From: Anaerolineae bacterium
Lineage (GTDB): Bacteria; Chloroflexota; Anaerolineae; Aggregatilineales; UBA2796
NCBI GenBank assembly: GCA_019637615.1
Contig: JAHBVJ010000019.1
Span: forward strand, 62,001-126,000
DNA length: 64,000 bases
Direction of reading: 5' to 3'
Shown here: one piece after another, positions 27,178 to 35,852 of the stretch
Layout of the letters: the number at the start of each line of letters is the position of its first letter
Numbering within the stretch: the stretch's first letter is position 1
The notes under the pieces: model-generated
What the model was told of the DNA's origin: nothing
The model's database searches: none
The model's input: only the letters and a program-made list of their open reading frames with translations
Program-made: the position numbers and the translations under genes

Positions 27178-27430
27178 CCTGCTGAGAAGACATATCAGCG
27201 GGTCTTCGTATTTCGCGGGCGCGTACCCATTTCCACCCAATGGGCAGCCGCCTCTCACCCATCAGTCCCAATTTATCCCCGTCGAGGTCACGATGTGGCA
27301 TGTGGCTCGTCAAGCGTCCGTTCCACAGCCGGAACGCACCGCTTCCCTCTCGAACAACGGCTGTCAACAATTCCAGTTATCAACCCGATGGAGAAATCTA
27401 CAACCACGATCCGTGCGTAATGGGATCATT
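27178..27430 (+). ncRNA. Candidate structured non-coding RNA
   Basis: Immediately after the promoter the sequence can form GCTGA/TCAGC (27181-27199) or, alternatively, GAAGAC/GTCTTC (27185-27206), then CCCATT/AATGGG (about 27229-27246), and CGTTCC/GGAACG (about 27318-27335). No good ribosome binding site plus short ORF is seen. The class (6S-like, leader or other) cannot be named and the 3' end is not defined; no clear terminator was found. Confidence 0.35.
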
Positions 27431-27530
27431 TTAGGGATCATTGATTCTGAGATTCGCGATAACCACGCCCTGCACGCCGACACACGGGATCATTTGCCAC
27501 TCACCCGCCGACCAGCCACCGACTGCTCTT

Positions 27531-27610
27531 ACTTAGCACTCAGCACTGAGCGCCTAGCACTATCTTCCGTCTTCTACTCAGCACTAAGGACTCAGCACTT
27601 AGCACTATCT
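27531..27610. repeat. Cluster of AGCACT-type repeats, including dispersed repeat copy B
   Basis: Several CAGCACT, TTAGCAC and CTAGCAC words in both orders within 80 bases. The part at 27583-27605 (beginning ACTAAGGACTCAGCAC) matches 21 of 23 positions of the minus-strand sequence at 7793-7815. The block runs into the recD2 stop codon. Confidence 0.65.
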
Positions 27611-29824
27611 CTTCGTCAGTCGCCACGCCAAGCCGCTCGCCCGCTGCGCCACCGCATCATTGCCGACGGCTTTCTCAATTGCCCACCGAGTGCCGATCAA
27701 CACCACCAGTTTCTTGGCGCGGGTCACCCCCGTATACAACAGGTTGCGCTGCAACATCAGCCAGTGCTGCGAGACGACGGGCATCACTACGCACGGATAC
27801 TCGGAGCCTTGGCTGCGGTGAACGCTGACGGCGTAGGCGTGCAGCAGCTCGTCCAGCTCAGTCCATTCGTACTCCACGAACCGCCCGTCGATCACGATCT
27901 GCATGGTCTGCTCGGTGAAGTCGATGGCGTGGATGCGCCCGATGTCGCCGTTGTATACGTCCTTGTCGTAGTTGTTCCGCGTCTGCATCACCTTGTCACC
28001 GACGCGGAAGGTGCGCCCGCCGATCTGCTTCTCAGCGGCGCGCCCCGGCGGATTCAACGTCGCCTGCAAGCGCTCGTTCAGCGTGTCGATCCCGATCGTG
28101 CCGCGCTTCATCGGCGCGAGGACTTGAATATCGTCCATCGGGTTCAGGCCGAAGCGCTTGGGGATACGGTTTTGCACCACGTCTACCAGCAGATCAACCG
28201 CCGCGTCGGGTTCACGCTCGGCAAACAGGAAGAAGTCACTGCCGTTGTTGGTCAGGTCGGGCATCTCGCCGCGATTGATATGATGCGCGTTGGTGATGAT
28301 CAGACTGCCGCCCTGCTGCCGGAAGATCGTGTTCAGGCGGGTGACGTGCGCGGCTTGGCTGCGGATCAGGTCGCGCAGCACGTCGCCCGCGCCCACGCTC
28401 GGCAACTGGTCAACGTCGCCCACCAGCAGCAGATGAGTCTCCGGCGAAATCGCCCGCAGCACCGAGTAAAACAGCACCAAGTCGAGCATCGAGGCTTCGT
28501 CCACCACCAGAATATCGACATCCAGCGGGTTATTCTCATTGAACATGAACCCTTCGGGCGGCTTGTAACCGAGCAAGCGATGCAGCGTCTTGGCGGCGCG
28601 GTTGGTGGCCTCGCTCAGACGCTTGGCGGCGCGTCCCGTCGGGCTGGCGAGGGCGTAGCGCGCTTCGATGCTCTCCAAGGCGCGGATCACGGCGCGCAGC
28701 GTGGTCGTCTTGCCAGTGCCGGGGCCGCCAGTCAGCACGCTGATCTTGTGCGTCAGCGCGGCTTGCACGGCCTCTTGCTGCTGCGCGGTCAGCTCGATTT
28801 TGTCTTCACGCCGCAACCGCTCGAAGAAGGCCGACCATTCGATAGTGCGCGCCCGCCGCAGCCGTGTCGTCGCCAAGCCTGTCATGCCGAGGATGCGCGT
28901 AGCGACGCCTTTCTCGCTGTAATACATGGCGGGGATGTAAATGGCCTCGGTGGCTTGCCCGTCCTCGGCGGGGATCGTCTCGATCTGGATTTCGCGGTTG
29001 CTGAACAAGCGCTCGATGGCGACTTCGCACACGTCCGACGTCAAGCCGAGCATCTCCGCCGCCGCCGTGACGATCTGCTCCCGTGTGCCGTACACGTTGC
29101 CGTCGTCGGTCAGCTCGTTCAGCGCGAAGATCACGCCCGCCGCGATGCGCTCCGGCGAATCAGACGGCAAGCCCAGATTCTGCGCGATCTTGTCGGCGGT
29201 CTTGAACCCGATTCCGTGAATCTCTCGCGCCAATCTGTACGGATCGCGCTGCACCACATTGATCGAGTCATCACCGTACGCCTTGAAGATTTTGACCGCA
29301 ATGGCGGTGCTGACGGCGTGGCTTTGCAAGAACAGCATGATTTCCTTGATCTGCTTCTGCTCCTGCCAGCCTTGCATGATCCACTCGGCGCGTTTGCCAC
29401 CGATGCCGGGGATGTCCCGCAGCCGATCCGGTCGCTGGTCGAGCATGTCCAGCGTGTCCATCCCGAAGTGATCCACGATGCGCTTGGCGGTGACAGGGCC
29501 AACGCCTTTGATCATGCCGCTGCCGAGGTAGCGCTTCAAGCCTTCGATGGTGGCGGGCAGCATCTGGTCAACTTTGGCGGCTTGGAACTGCTTACCATGT
29601 TCCTTGTGGTTCACCCACTGCCCCGTGAAGCGCACCGACTCGCCCGGTTGCAGCTCTGGCAGGTTGCCGACCACCGCGACAGTGCCATCGCGCGCGGCGA
29701 TCCCGTAGCGCGGCTTATTCGGCTTGATCTTGAGCACCGAATAACCCGTCTCTTGGTTGTAATAGGTGATGCGCTCGATCACGCCTTCGAGCGTTTCCGG
29801 CGCTTGGGAGAACTGAGGTAACAT
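27605..29824 (-). CDS. recD2: RecD2-type ATP-dependent DNA helicase
   Basis: 739 aa from the ATG at 29824 (a GTG nine codons upstream is possible; neither has a strong binding site). N-terminal OB-like region, a helix-hairpin-helix block with IKGVGPVTAKRIVDHFG and LRDIPGIGGKRAEWI, then a superfamily 1B helicase: Walker A LTGGPGTGKTTTLRAV, Walker B DILVVDEASMLDL, LLLVGDVDQLPSVGAGDVLRDLI, and the C-terminal VHRSQGSEYPCVVMPV. Unlike RecD of RecBCD it works alone, unwinding 5' to 3' in repair. Probably a single gene, divergent from 29873. Confidence 0.95.
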   Translation of the reverse strand: MLPQFSQAPETLEGVIERITYYNQETGYSVLKIKPNKPRYGIAARDGTVAVVGNLPELQPGESVRFTGQWVNHKEHGKQFQAAKVDQMLPATIEGLKRYLGSGMIKGVGPVTAKRIVDHFGMDTLDMLDQRPDRLRDIPGIGGKRAEWIMQGWQEQKQIKEIMLFLQSHAVSTAIAVKIFKAYGDDSINVVQRDPYRLAREIHGIGFKTADKIAQNLGLPSDSPERIAAGVIFALNELTDDGNVYGTREQIVTAAAEMLGLTSDVCEVAIERLFSNREIQIETIPAEDGQATEAIYIPAMYYSEKGVATRILGMTGLATTRLRRARTIEWSAFFERLRREDKIELTAQQQEAVQAALTHKISVLTGGPGTGKTTTLRAVIRALESIEARYALASPTGRAAKRLSEATNRAAKTLHRLLGYKPPEGFMFNENNPLDVDILVVDEASMLDLVLFYSVLRAISPETHLLLVGDVDQLPSVGAGDVLRDLIRSQAAHVTRLNTIFRQQGGSLIITNAHHINRGEMPDLTNNGSDFFLFAEREPDAAVDLLVDVVQNRIPKRFGLNPMDDIQVLAPMKRGTIGIDTLNERLQATLNPPGRAAEKQIGGRTFRVGDKVMQTRNNYDKDVYNGDIGRIHAIDFTEQTMQIVIDGRFVEYEWTELDELLHAYAVSVHRSQGSEYPCVVMPVVSQHWLMLQRNLLYTGVTRAKKLVVLIGTRWAIEKAVGNDAVAQRASGLAWRLTKR

Positions 29825-29872
29825 AGCATTGATTTTACCGCGCTCAGGCACGCTGGTCTAGGGGAAAGCCGA

Positions 29873-30289
29873 ATGGATGTTTCATTTATGCTCGTGGCGG
29901 ATTACGCGAACAGCACCGTGGACGGCAAGCTGTATATTATGGGCGTGTTCAGCCGCATCAGCGCCTCGCAGTTTCCGGTGGTACATCCGGAGATGTTCGT
30001 CGTGGTGCAACTCCGCGCCAGCCGTCACGAATATAACCGCCGCTTCAAGCTGGAGATCAAGCTGCTGGATGAAGACGCCGCGCAGATCGTCGGCCTGAAC
30101 ATCAACGCACAGGTGCCGCAGGGCGAACGCGGTCAAGTCGTGACTATGAATCATATCATCCGCATGAACAGCGTCCAGTTCCCGCGCCCCGGTGACTACG
30201 AATTCTCGCTGCTGATCGATGATGATCTGAAGGGCATCGTGCCGCTCCAGCTCACCGCCAACGTCCCCGCGCCGCGTCAGGAGAACTAA
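29873..30289 (+). CDS. DUF6941-like protein of unknown function
   Basis: 138-aa soluble protein. It opens MDVSFMLVADYANSTVDGKLYIMGVFSRI and contains PVVHPEMFVVVQLRASRHEYNRRFKLEIKLLDEDA and PRPGDYEFSLLIDDDLKGIVPLQLTAN, a set of blocks seen in widespread small proteins (I believe DUF6941) with a beta-sandwich-like strand pattern: a tool-like domain that binds something and is then described by a parameter (x-x-DGKLYI-x-G-x-F). No role is known. Divergent from recD2 (48 bases) and convergent with the deaminase gene (5 bases). Confidence 0.75.
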   Translation: MDVSFMLVADYANSTVDGKLYIMGVFSRISASQFPVVHPEMFVVVQLRASRHEYNRRFKLEIKLLDEDAAQIVGLNINAQVPQGERGQVVTMNHIIRMNSVQFPRPGDYEFSLLIDDDLKGIVPLQLTANVPAPRQEN

Positions 30290-30294
30290 CCGCG

Positions 30295-30771
30295 CTACCG
30301 ATCCCAGAAGCCCAGATGGACGTAGCGGGCCTCTTCTTCCAACAGCGGGCCGATCACTTCAATCGGGCGGTTGCCTCTGGCGAAGACCTCACGGCACGAC
30401 AGCGACAAATAAGTCTGTGTAGGCAAGTGCTGGACGATCTGGTTGAGGCTGCGCTGGCTGAAGGCGAATACCACGCGCCCGATCCCGCTCCAATAGATCG
30501 CGCCGGAGCACATCGGGCACGGCTCGGTGCTGGCATACAGCGTACAGCCCGCCAAGGAGGCCGCGTCGAACTTCGCCGCCGCCAACGTCGCCACTTTGAT
30601 CTCTGGATGTCCCGCGAGGTCGTGTCCGGTGACCACCGTGTTCTCAGCTTCCAACACAATGTCACCCGCCGCGTTGGTGACTATCGAGCCGAAGGGATGA
30701 TTGCCGTGCTGGCGTGCTAATTCCGCCAGTTGAATGGCGCGGCGCAGTGCTAGTTCATGTGGATCAGCCAT
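30295..30771 (-). CDS. Nucleoside deaminase (CMP/dCMP deaminase superfamily)
   Basis: 158-aa zinc hydrolase. The zinc and catalytic residues are His55 and Glu57 in GHPEIKVA and Cys85/Cys88 in EPCPMCSGAIYWSGI. The His-x-Glu is HPE where tRNA and guanine deaminases usually have HAE; the pattern TEPCPMCSGAIYWSGIGRVVFAFSQ is closest to guanine or nucleoside deaminases that act on free bases, rather than to tRNA adenosine deaminase, which is encoded elsewhere in the window. Substrate inferred only. Confidence 0.85.
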   Translation of the reverse strand: MADPHELALRRAIQLAELARQHGNHPFGSIVTNAAGDIVLEAENTVVTGHDLAGHPEIKVATLAAAKFDAASLAGCTLYASTEPCPMCSGAIYWSGIGRVVFAFSQRSLNQIVQHLPTQTYLSLSCREVFARGNRPIEVIGPLLEEEARYVHLGFWDR

Positions 30772-30876
30772 CGCATTCCCCGATTCGCGCTTTGATGTAG
30801 ACTAGCGAATAGCCGTTAATGATCAACGGTCTTGGCAGGTTCGTCAACTAGTATCTCTTTAGCAAGGAACTGGCCT

Positions 30877-32190
30877 ATGTTTTCTATATACCGTTTCCTG
30901 AAGATTGGACTTATCCTGATCTGTTTGCTCCTGACTAACGGGCTGCCGCAGCCGAGCGCCGCGCAAGGATTAGCAGCGGATGGCCCATGGCTCGTGTATC
31001 TGAGCAGCAGCGCGAACAACCCGAACGTCACCGATCAGGTGATCGCCATCAACGCGGATGGCACAGGCAGCACGGTGCTGGCGGAAGGGCGTTCCTTCGC
31101 TCAATTATCCGCCAGCAAAGCGGGCTATGTCGCTTTTCTCGGCTCCGATATTCCCGCCAACGGTGCCTTCTATCAACATCTCACACTGTATGTAATGCAA
31201 CTGCCAAGCGGGAAGATGATCAAGGAACTTCCGCTGACCAACGCAAAGACCGCCGTTGATCCCAAGGCCGAAGCGGGCACCGATTTTCCTAGCTATTCGA
31301 TCACCGATGTGTCGAGCACGACCATCGATAATGTGAAAATCGCCAGCATGTCATGGTCGCCGGACGGTAAGACGCTGGCGTATATGGGCGCGGAACTCGG
31401 CACTTCCGTCGATCTTTACACTTACCGGCCCGAAACGGATACGAAGCAACGCTTGAGCGATGCCAATTCACAAGCTGTCCGCCCTGTCTGGTCGCCGGAA
31501 GGCAAATACATCGTCCATCTGGCAATATCGGGGCTTGGCACAGGCGCGGGCTACGGAGTTGGCGGGATGTGGTCGGCCTATGCCGATAACAGCCGCAAGG
31601 TGCTGTTCACGTATAATCGCCCTCAATTCAATGGCGTGCAAAGCGGCGATGAGCTAATCATCGGTTGGCGCAACAAGGTGACATTCTGGGTAGTCACGTG
31701 GACGCCCGCGACGGAACTCGCTTACTTACGCTCGGTCAATCTCGGCATGGGCGACACGACCATGATCTGGGATGAAAGCCTGAGAAGCGCCGCTGCCGAT
31801 TTGCAATCTGGCACGGTACTCATCTCGAAGAATGCGGGATACGGTACTGAGGACGACAAATCCTTACCCGGTCTGCATCTGTACACCTCCGATGGCAAGA
31901 TCAGCCAGCTCTCCACGGAGGATAAATTCAGAGAGGTTGTGTGGGCACCTGCCAGCGGTCACTACTACGTGGAAATGCCGAAGACCGAGCACATTCTAGC
32001 CGTCACACCGGATGGGCAAATGACAGAACTCGCGATCCCTGCCTTGCCGCAAGTTCTTAAGGTTGGCGGTGCGACGAGGCTGGCGTGGGCAAAGGGGACA
32101 ACGTTGAATATCAGCGATGATGCAGGGGTTGCTGTTCAGTCAATTGCCGAACAGGTGCGAGAGTTCGTGGTAGTTTGTCCGGCGTGCTGA
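30877..32190 (+). CDS. Secreted TolB-like beta-propeller protein
   Basis: 437 aa from the ATG at 30877, which has AAGGA eight bases upstream; the longer frame lacks this. A signal peptide (basic start, hydrophobic 8-22, cleavage near SAAQG) is followed by a repeated beta-propeller with PD40-type blades: VIAINADGTGSTVLAEG, MSWSPDGKTLAYMGAEL, PVWSPEGKYIVHLAI, LHLYTSDGKISQLS. No enzymatic residues are recognised. It is likely an extracytoplasmic binding or scaffold protein. Divergent from the deaminase gene. Confidence 0.82.
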   Translation: MFSIYRFLKIGLILICLLLTNGLPQPSAAQGLAADGPWLVYLSSSANNPNVTDQVIAINADGTGSTVLAEGRSFAQLSASKAGYVAFLGSDIPANGAFYQHLTLYVMQLPSGKMIKELPLTNAKTAVDPKAEAGTDFPSYSITDVSSTTIDNVKIASMSWSPDGKTLAYMGAELGTSVDLYTYRPETDTKQRLSDANSQAVRPVWSPEGKYIVHLAISGLGTGAGYGVGGMWSAYADNSRKVLFTYNRPQFNGVQSGDELIIGWRNKVTFWVVTWTPATELAYLRSVNLGMGDTTMIWDESLRSAAADLQSGTVLISKNAGYGTEDDKSLPGLHLYTSDGKISQLSTEDKFREVVWAPASGHYYVEMPKTEHILAVTPDGQMTELAIPALPQVLKVGGATRLAWAKGTTLNISDDAGVAVQSIAEQVREFVVVCPAC

Positions 32191-32205
32191 CGTGCAAACA
32201 AAAGC

Positions 32206-32232
32206 GGTGATCGTCCGAGATAGACGGTCACC
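32206..32232 (-). terminator. Terminator of the molybdopterin oxidoreductase gene
   Basis: Minus strand GGTGACCGTC/GACGATCACC (10 pairs, one G-T) with a 7-base loop followed by GCTTTTGTTTG. It lies in the 78-base gap between two convergent genes. Confidence 0.6.
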
Positions 32233-32268
32233 ACTTGTCAACGACACGCGCGGACGATGATGCTGGGT

Positions 32269-33990
32269 TTACAGTGAGGCGCGCTTGCTGATGATGCCCG
32301 TCGCGCCGCTCGGATGCACGCCCGCCTCGTCTACGATCTGCATGGTGCCATCGGTTTCGTAGCAGCGTACTGAGAAGGTGTGGGTGCCTTCCTGATAAGG
32401 CCAGTCATAGCGCCACAAGACCCACGCTTTTTCCGACAGGGGCTTGCGTAACTGCGCTTCGTTCCATGTGCCGCCATCGACACTGACTTCGACCTTAGAG
32501 ATGCCGCGCGTACCTGCCCATGCGATCCCGCCGACGGGCACGAGCTTCTTATCGCCGTCAGTGATGATGTCTTTGGTGGCTACCGTATCGATCACCGAAG
32601 TCGCCCGAACCAAGGCTTCCTTATCCCAACCGCGATCTACCCAGAAACCGGGTTCCCAGTCCCCGACGAATTCCATCGAGGTGATCCACTTGGGCTGCTT
32701 CATACCGTAGCGGTTCGGGATGTGGATGCGCAGCGGGAAGCCATGAATCTGGGTGAGCGGCTGATCGTCCCATTCGTAAGCCAACATCACTTTGGGATCG
32801 TTATTGATGACATCCAGCGCCACCGTCTCATAGAAGCCATCCGCCGCCGAAATCTTGAGATAACGCGCACCGGGGGCGGGCTTCGCCGTCTTGAGCAGGT
32901 CTTGCATACTGATGCCTGTCCACTTGGTGGTGCTGATCAGGTCGCCACCGAGCGGGTTGGAGATGCACGACATGGTAATGTACTGGCTCTGCTTCTCATA
33001 GTTGTTGCGGATGTCAGCTAACTTCAACTTCAACGGCGTTTCGACCATGCCGCTGATCTCAAGTTCGTAATCTGCTTCGGCAATCGCTGGTCCACTGTCC
33101 GAGTTGATGTCGATGCGGTAATGCCGATCAAGAGGCGTGTATTCTAGACGCGTACCGGGAGCGGGCTTGGTCAAATTTGCCTCATCTGAACGCATGAAGG
33201 TGGCGTTGCTTGGGTCGTTATCCACTATTTCCGCCAATTCGGAGGCGGCACGGCTGGCATTCAGCCATGCGCTCAGACCAGCACCCGCTACGGTGATCAC
33301 GGCAGCGGTTCCACCCAACTGGATCAAGAATTGACGGCGATTGAGCACGGCAACACTAGCAGCAGTAGGAATGTTGGACGCGGCAACGGGGGCTTCCGTG
33401 CGCATCATTGGCGGCACGTAATCCAATTTGCCCGGATCGACGGCCTCGGCTGCGACTGGCGACAGCGGTTCTGCCAAGCGCGAATATACGATGCCATGTA
33501 TCTCGCCCCACATGAAGAAGACGACCGCTAAGAAGATAGCGACGACCACAGATGGCAGCGGCGATGACGTGTCATAGGCCAGCACGATCAGGATGATGGG
33601 CAGCGCCGCCAGCAAGCCAAACACGCGACCGACCATCTGACTGTCACGGTAAACGGTCTCGGCGCGTTTGACGAAGCGCGGCACAATCGCGAAGTAAATC
33701 ACACTCAAGAGGATGCCGCCGACTGCCATCATGCCGATTGCCATGATTCTTTCGGCTAGTTTTGCCGTCGTATCCGTCGGACCAAGGTTTAGCCCGCGCA
33801 CGATACCCACGATGCTGTCGATCCCGAAGGTGATAACGGGGCCGGGGAGCAGCCGCGAGGCAAAATTAAACAGACTATACGGCGGGAAAGGCGTCCCGAC
33901 CAGCGTGTTAGCGAGGAACAAGATCGCTAACAGCGGCGCAATCAGCAATAAACCGACGAGGATACTCATCAAAATAGATATACGTTTCAT
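32269..33990 (-). CDS. Membrane-bound sulfite-oxidase-family molybdopterin oxidoreductase
   Basis: 573 aa. The N-terminal 190 residues carry about five membrane segments. A hydrophobic stretch preceded by RRQFLIQLGG (about 227-250) resembles a Tat-type arginine motif placed inside the protein. The C-terminal half is the Mo-cofactor domain: the Mo-ligand Cys is in ITMSCISNPLGGDLISTTKWTG, followed by EWDDQPLTQIHGFPLRIHIPNRYGMKQPKWI, and then a dimerisation-like domain with VEVSVDGGTWNEAQL and WRYDWPYQEGTHTFSVRCYETDG. The enzyme should oxidise or reduce a small molecule outside the membrane. The physiological substrate cannot be told. It is followed by a terminator. Confidence 0.88.
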   Translation of the reverse strand: MKRISILMSILVGLLLIAPLLAILFLANTLVGTPFPPYSLFNFASRLLPGPVITFGIDSIVGIVRGLNLGPTDTTAKLAERIMAIGMMAVGGILLSVIYFAIVPRFVKRAETVYRDSQMVGRVFGLLAALPIILIVLAYDTSSPLPSVVVAIFLAVVFFMWGEIHGIVYSRLAEPLSPVAAEAVDPGKLDYVPPMMRTEAPVAASNIPTAASVAVLNRRQFLIQLGGTAAVITVAGAGLSAWLNASRAASELAEIVDNDPSNATFMRSDEANLTKPAPGTRLEYTPLDRHYRIDINSDSGPAIAEADYELEISGMVETPLKLKLADIRNNYEKQSQYITMSCISNPLGGDLISTTKWTGISMQDLLKTAKPAPGARYLKISAADGFYETVALDVINNDPKVMLAYEWDDQPLTQIHGFPLRIHIPNRYGMKQPKWITSMEFVGDWEPGFWVDRGWDKEALVRATSVIDTVATKDIITDGDKKLVPVGGIAWAGTRGISKVEVSVDGGTWNEAQLRKPLSEKAWVLWRYDWPYQEGTHTFSVRCYETDGTMQIVDEAGVHPSGATGIISKRASL

Positions 33991-34160
33991 GCCAGCCTCA
34001 CTGCCACTATGGGTTCAACTTTGTCGATCATGACGGAAATTGCTTACGGAATACTTACGACCTTGCGTTGGGACTCTACAGATTTTAATTTGTCTTGCCC
34101 AAGATGCGTAATGTTACAGCTTGAACAAACAGCCGTATACTCTGCATAGGGAGACGAGGG

Positions 34161-34901
34161 ATGAACTTACGGATGCTAGGCCACGTGTTGATAGCATGGA
34201 CGGTATGTGTCGCTGCGATACTGGTGGTGCGGGTCGCATCTGCATGGCAACATTCGCCGCTGCAAGCCTTGTTCAGCAACCCTGATGGGTCGTTATGCCA
34301 AATGCCCTGTATGTTGGGTGTGCAAACGGGAACCTCCACGCCCGATACGGTGCTGGCTGTACTGCACGCGCATCCGTTGATCTTGCAAGTGCAAGCCAAA
34401 CAATCCGAGCGTCCTCACGAACAGTTCATCTCGATCCGCGAGATGGGGATTTCCGCCTACGTTCGGATCACTGATGATCGGGTGCATACGCTCAGTTTCA
34501 ATTCATTTGCGCGCGTGACGGATATACCGTTGGCAGAACGCGGAATCGGAAAAGCCATCATCGCCGCGACGTTGGGGGATGCGCTGCTGCTGTGGGGGCC
34601 ACCGACTAGCATCGAGATCGTGCGCGATCTGGTATCGCTCAAGATGTACATTTCGCTGTGCTATCAGCAGAAACACTTTTGCATCGGCTTTATGGGGCCA
34701 CGCTCACTGCGCGTTTCGCTGAACCTGCCGCTCTACTCGTTTTACGCTACCGATCCGGAGCAGATGGAGACCTTGCTGCGCAACTTGCAGGCCAAACGCT
34801 CGGTATACCCGTGGGTCGGGGCGACGCTGATAGAAAATTATTGGCGGCGCTACCGACGCGCCCCTTTCGTGTGGCCCACCGAGACCGCCAATCGCCAGTA
34901 G
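34161..34901 (+). CDS. Membrane-anchored or secreted protein of unknown function
   Basis: 246 aa. One N-terminal hydrophobic segment (about 6-28) acts as signal or anchor. Just after it are two cysteines, in SLCQMPCMLGVQTGTS; two more follow, in SLCYQQKHFCIGF. The LC-x-x-PC-x-x-G-x-x-x-G-x-(S/T) pattern followed by a segment with repeated hydrophobic strands is one I have seen in lineage-specific Chloroflexota proteins but cannot name. RBS GGGAGACGAGGG precedes the ATG. Short gap to the convergent gene at 34917. Confidence 0.75.
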   Translation: MNLRMLGHVLIAWTVCVAAILVVRVASAWQHSPLQALFSNPDGSLCQMPCMLGVQTGTSTPDTVLAVLHAHPLILQVQAKQSERPHEQFISIREMGISAYVRITDDRVHTLSFNSFARVTDIPLAERGIGKAIIAATLGDALLLWGPPTSIEIVRDLVSLKMYISLCYQQKHFCIGFMGPRSLRVSLNLPLYSFYATDPEQMETLLRNLQAKRSVYPWVGATLIENYWRRYRRAPFVWPTETANRQ

Positions 34902-34916
34902 CCGCCGATTCCGCGC

Positions 34917-35831
34917 TTATTTCGATTGACTGCTGGCGCGGCGTGCGGTTGGCGTCTCGGTGGACTGAGAGGCATCTTCTTCACCGAGATCATCTAAGGC
35001 TGCGGTGTAATCTTTTTCCTTGCGCCCGTAGTCGTAGACATCGCCCATCGCGCTGACCATATCGTTCAGCGAGGCGATTTCGTCGCGGATTTCCTCACGT
35101 AGCCGCTGCGCTCTGCCGCTGTCGAGTTCGCGAGAGTTGAGCAACTGCATCTGGGCGAACACGGTACTGAGCTGCGCAACGGTGTTATCCATCTTGATCT
35201 CGGTGCGCTTGGCGTTGTTCTCAATCGTGCGCAGACTGGCGACGAGCCGTTCCCGCGTTTCGATGGCATCTTGAATCTCACTGCGCACAGCGGCATCAGT
35301 TTCGATCTTGAGGCGGCGCTTGAGGTTCTCCAGATCGGTGGGAACGGTGCGGCGATCACGGTTAATGATCTCGTTGGCTTCAAACATGTCGATGCTCTTG
35401 GCGAGCTGATAAATCTGCCCGATCCAGTCGTTGATTTCCTGCGAGGTCTGGCTCAGACCTTCACGCATCGCCCCTGCTTGCTTGGCGACAAAAGCATCAA
35501 TGTTGGTCTTATATTCGAGCGCTTTCCGCAACTGCTGACGCGCGTGCAGATTGCGGATGTCGTTGGGATCGTACTTTTCTTGCAGCATCCGCGCGACGGC
35601 TTGCTGCGCGGCGACGGGATCGGTCAGGGTTGACCACAGATAGGCACCTTCCGCCAGCACACCGAAAACCAGCCACATCCAACTTTGCCAGAAGGCGAAC
35701 GGGAGCACATTGAGGGCAAACATCACCATCACAAAGCCGATGATGACCGCGCTAGGCCAAGAAAAGAAGGCTTCTCGCAGCATTGCGCCAAGTGCGCGTT
35801 GATCCGTTTCGTCGCGTAGTTTCGTACTCAT
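34917..35831 (-). CDS. Membrane protein with long cytoplasmic coiled coil
   Basis: 304 aa. Two membrane segments (about 27-46 and 50-68) near the N-terminus are followed by about 200 mostly helical, charged residues with heptad-like spacing (MLQEKYDPNDIRNLHARQQL ... ETRERLVASLRTIENNAKRTEIKMDNTVAQL). The tail is acidic and Ser/Thr-rich. No catalytic motif. It lies 21 bases downstream of a small membrane protein gene and near a PspA gene, which suggests a membrane-stress or envelope-shaping role by context only. Confidence 0.8.
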   Translation of the reverse strand: MSTKLRDETDQRALGAMLREAFFSWPSAVIIGFVMVMFALNVLPFAFWQSWMWLVFGVLAEGAYLWSTLTDPVAAQQAVARMLQEKYDPNDIRNLHARQQLRKALEYKTNIDAFVAKQAGAMREGLSQTSQEINDWIGQIYQLAKSIDMFEANEIINRDRRTVPTDLENLKRRLKIETDAAVRSEIQDAIETRERLVASLRTIENNAKRTEIKMDNTVAQLSTVFAQMQLLNSRELDSGRAQRLREEIRDEIASLNDMVSAMGDVYDYGRKEKDYTAALDDLGEEDASQSTETPTARRASSQSK

Positions 35832-35852
35832 AAGCTAGAACCTTCTCTCCAT

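Larger units (their letters stand above)
26931..27604. other. Gene-free region upstream of clpB with a plus-strand promoter and hairpins
   Basis: About 670 bases without a convincing gene between the clpB start and the recD2 stop. It holds an AT-rich block (27090-27175), a strong plus-strand promoter (27142-27171), several perfect short hairpins in the 200 bases after it, and a cluster of AGCACT-type repeats (27531-27610). Long plus-strand frames here continue into the antisense of recD2 and are judged spurious. Confidence 0.6.

Noticed and set aside
27533..27560. CIRCE-like heat-shock operator
   Set aside because: TTAGCACTC is present, but the second half GAGTGCTAA is absent at the right spacing. 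The words belong to the local AGCACT repeats, and the site is over 600 bases from the clpB start.
27293..29821. 842-codon plus-strand frame across recD2
   Set aside because: It is the antisense of RecD2, whose domain motifs are all clear. The residue composition (His, Arg, Gln, Val) is that of a mirror frame of a GC-rich gene.
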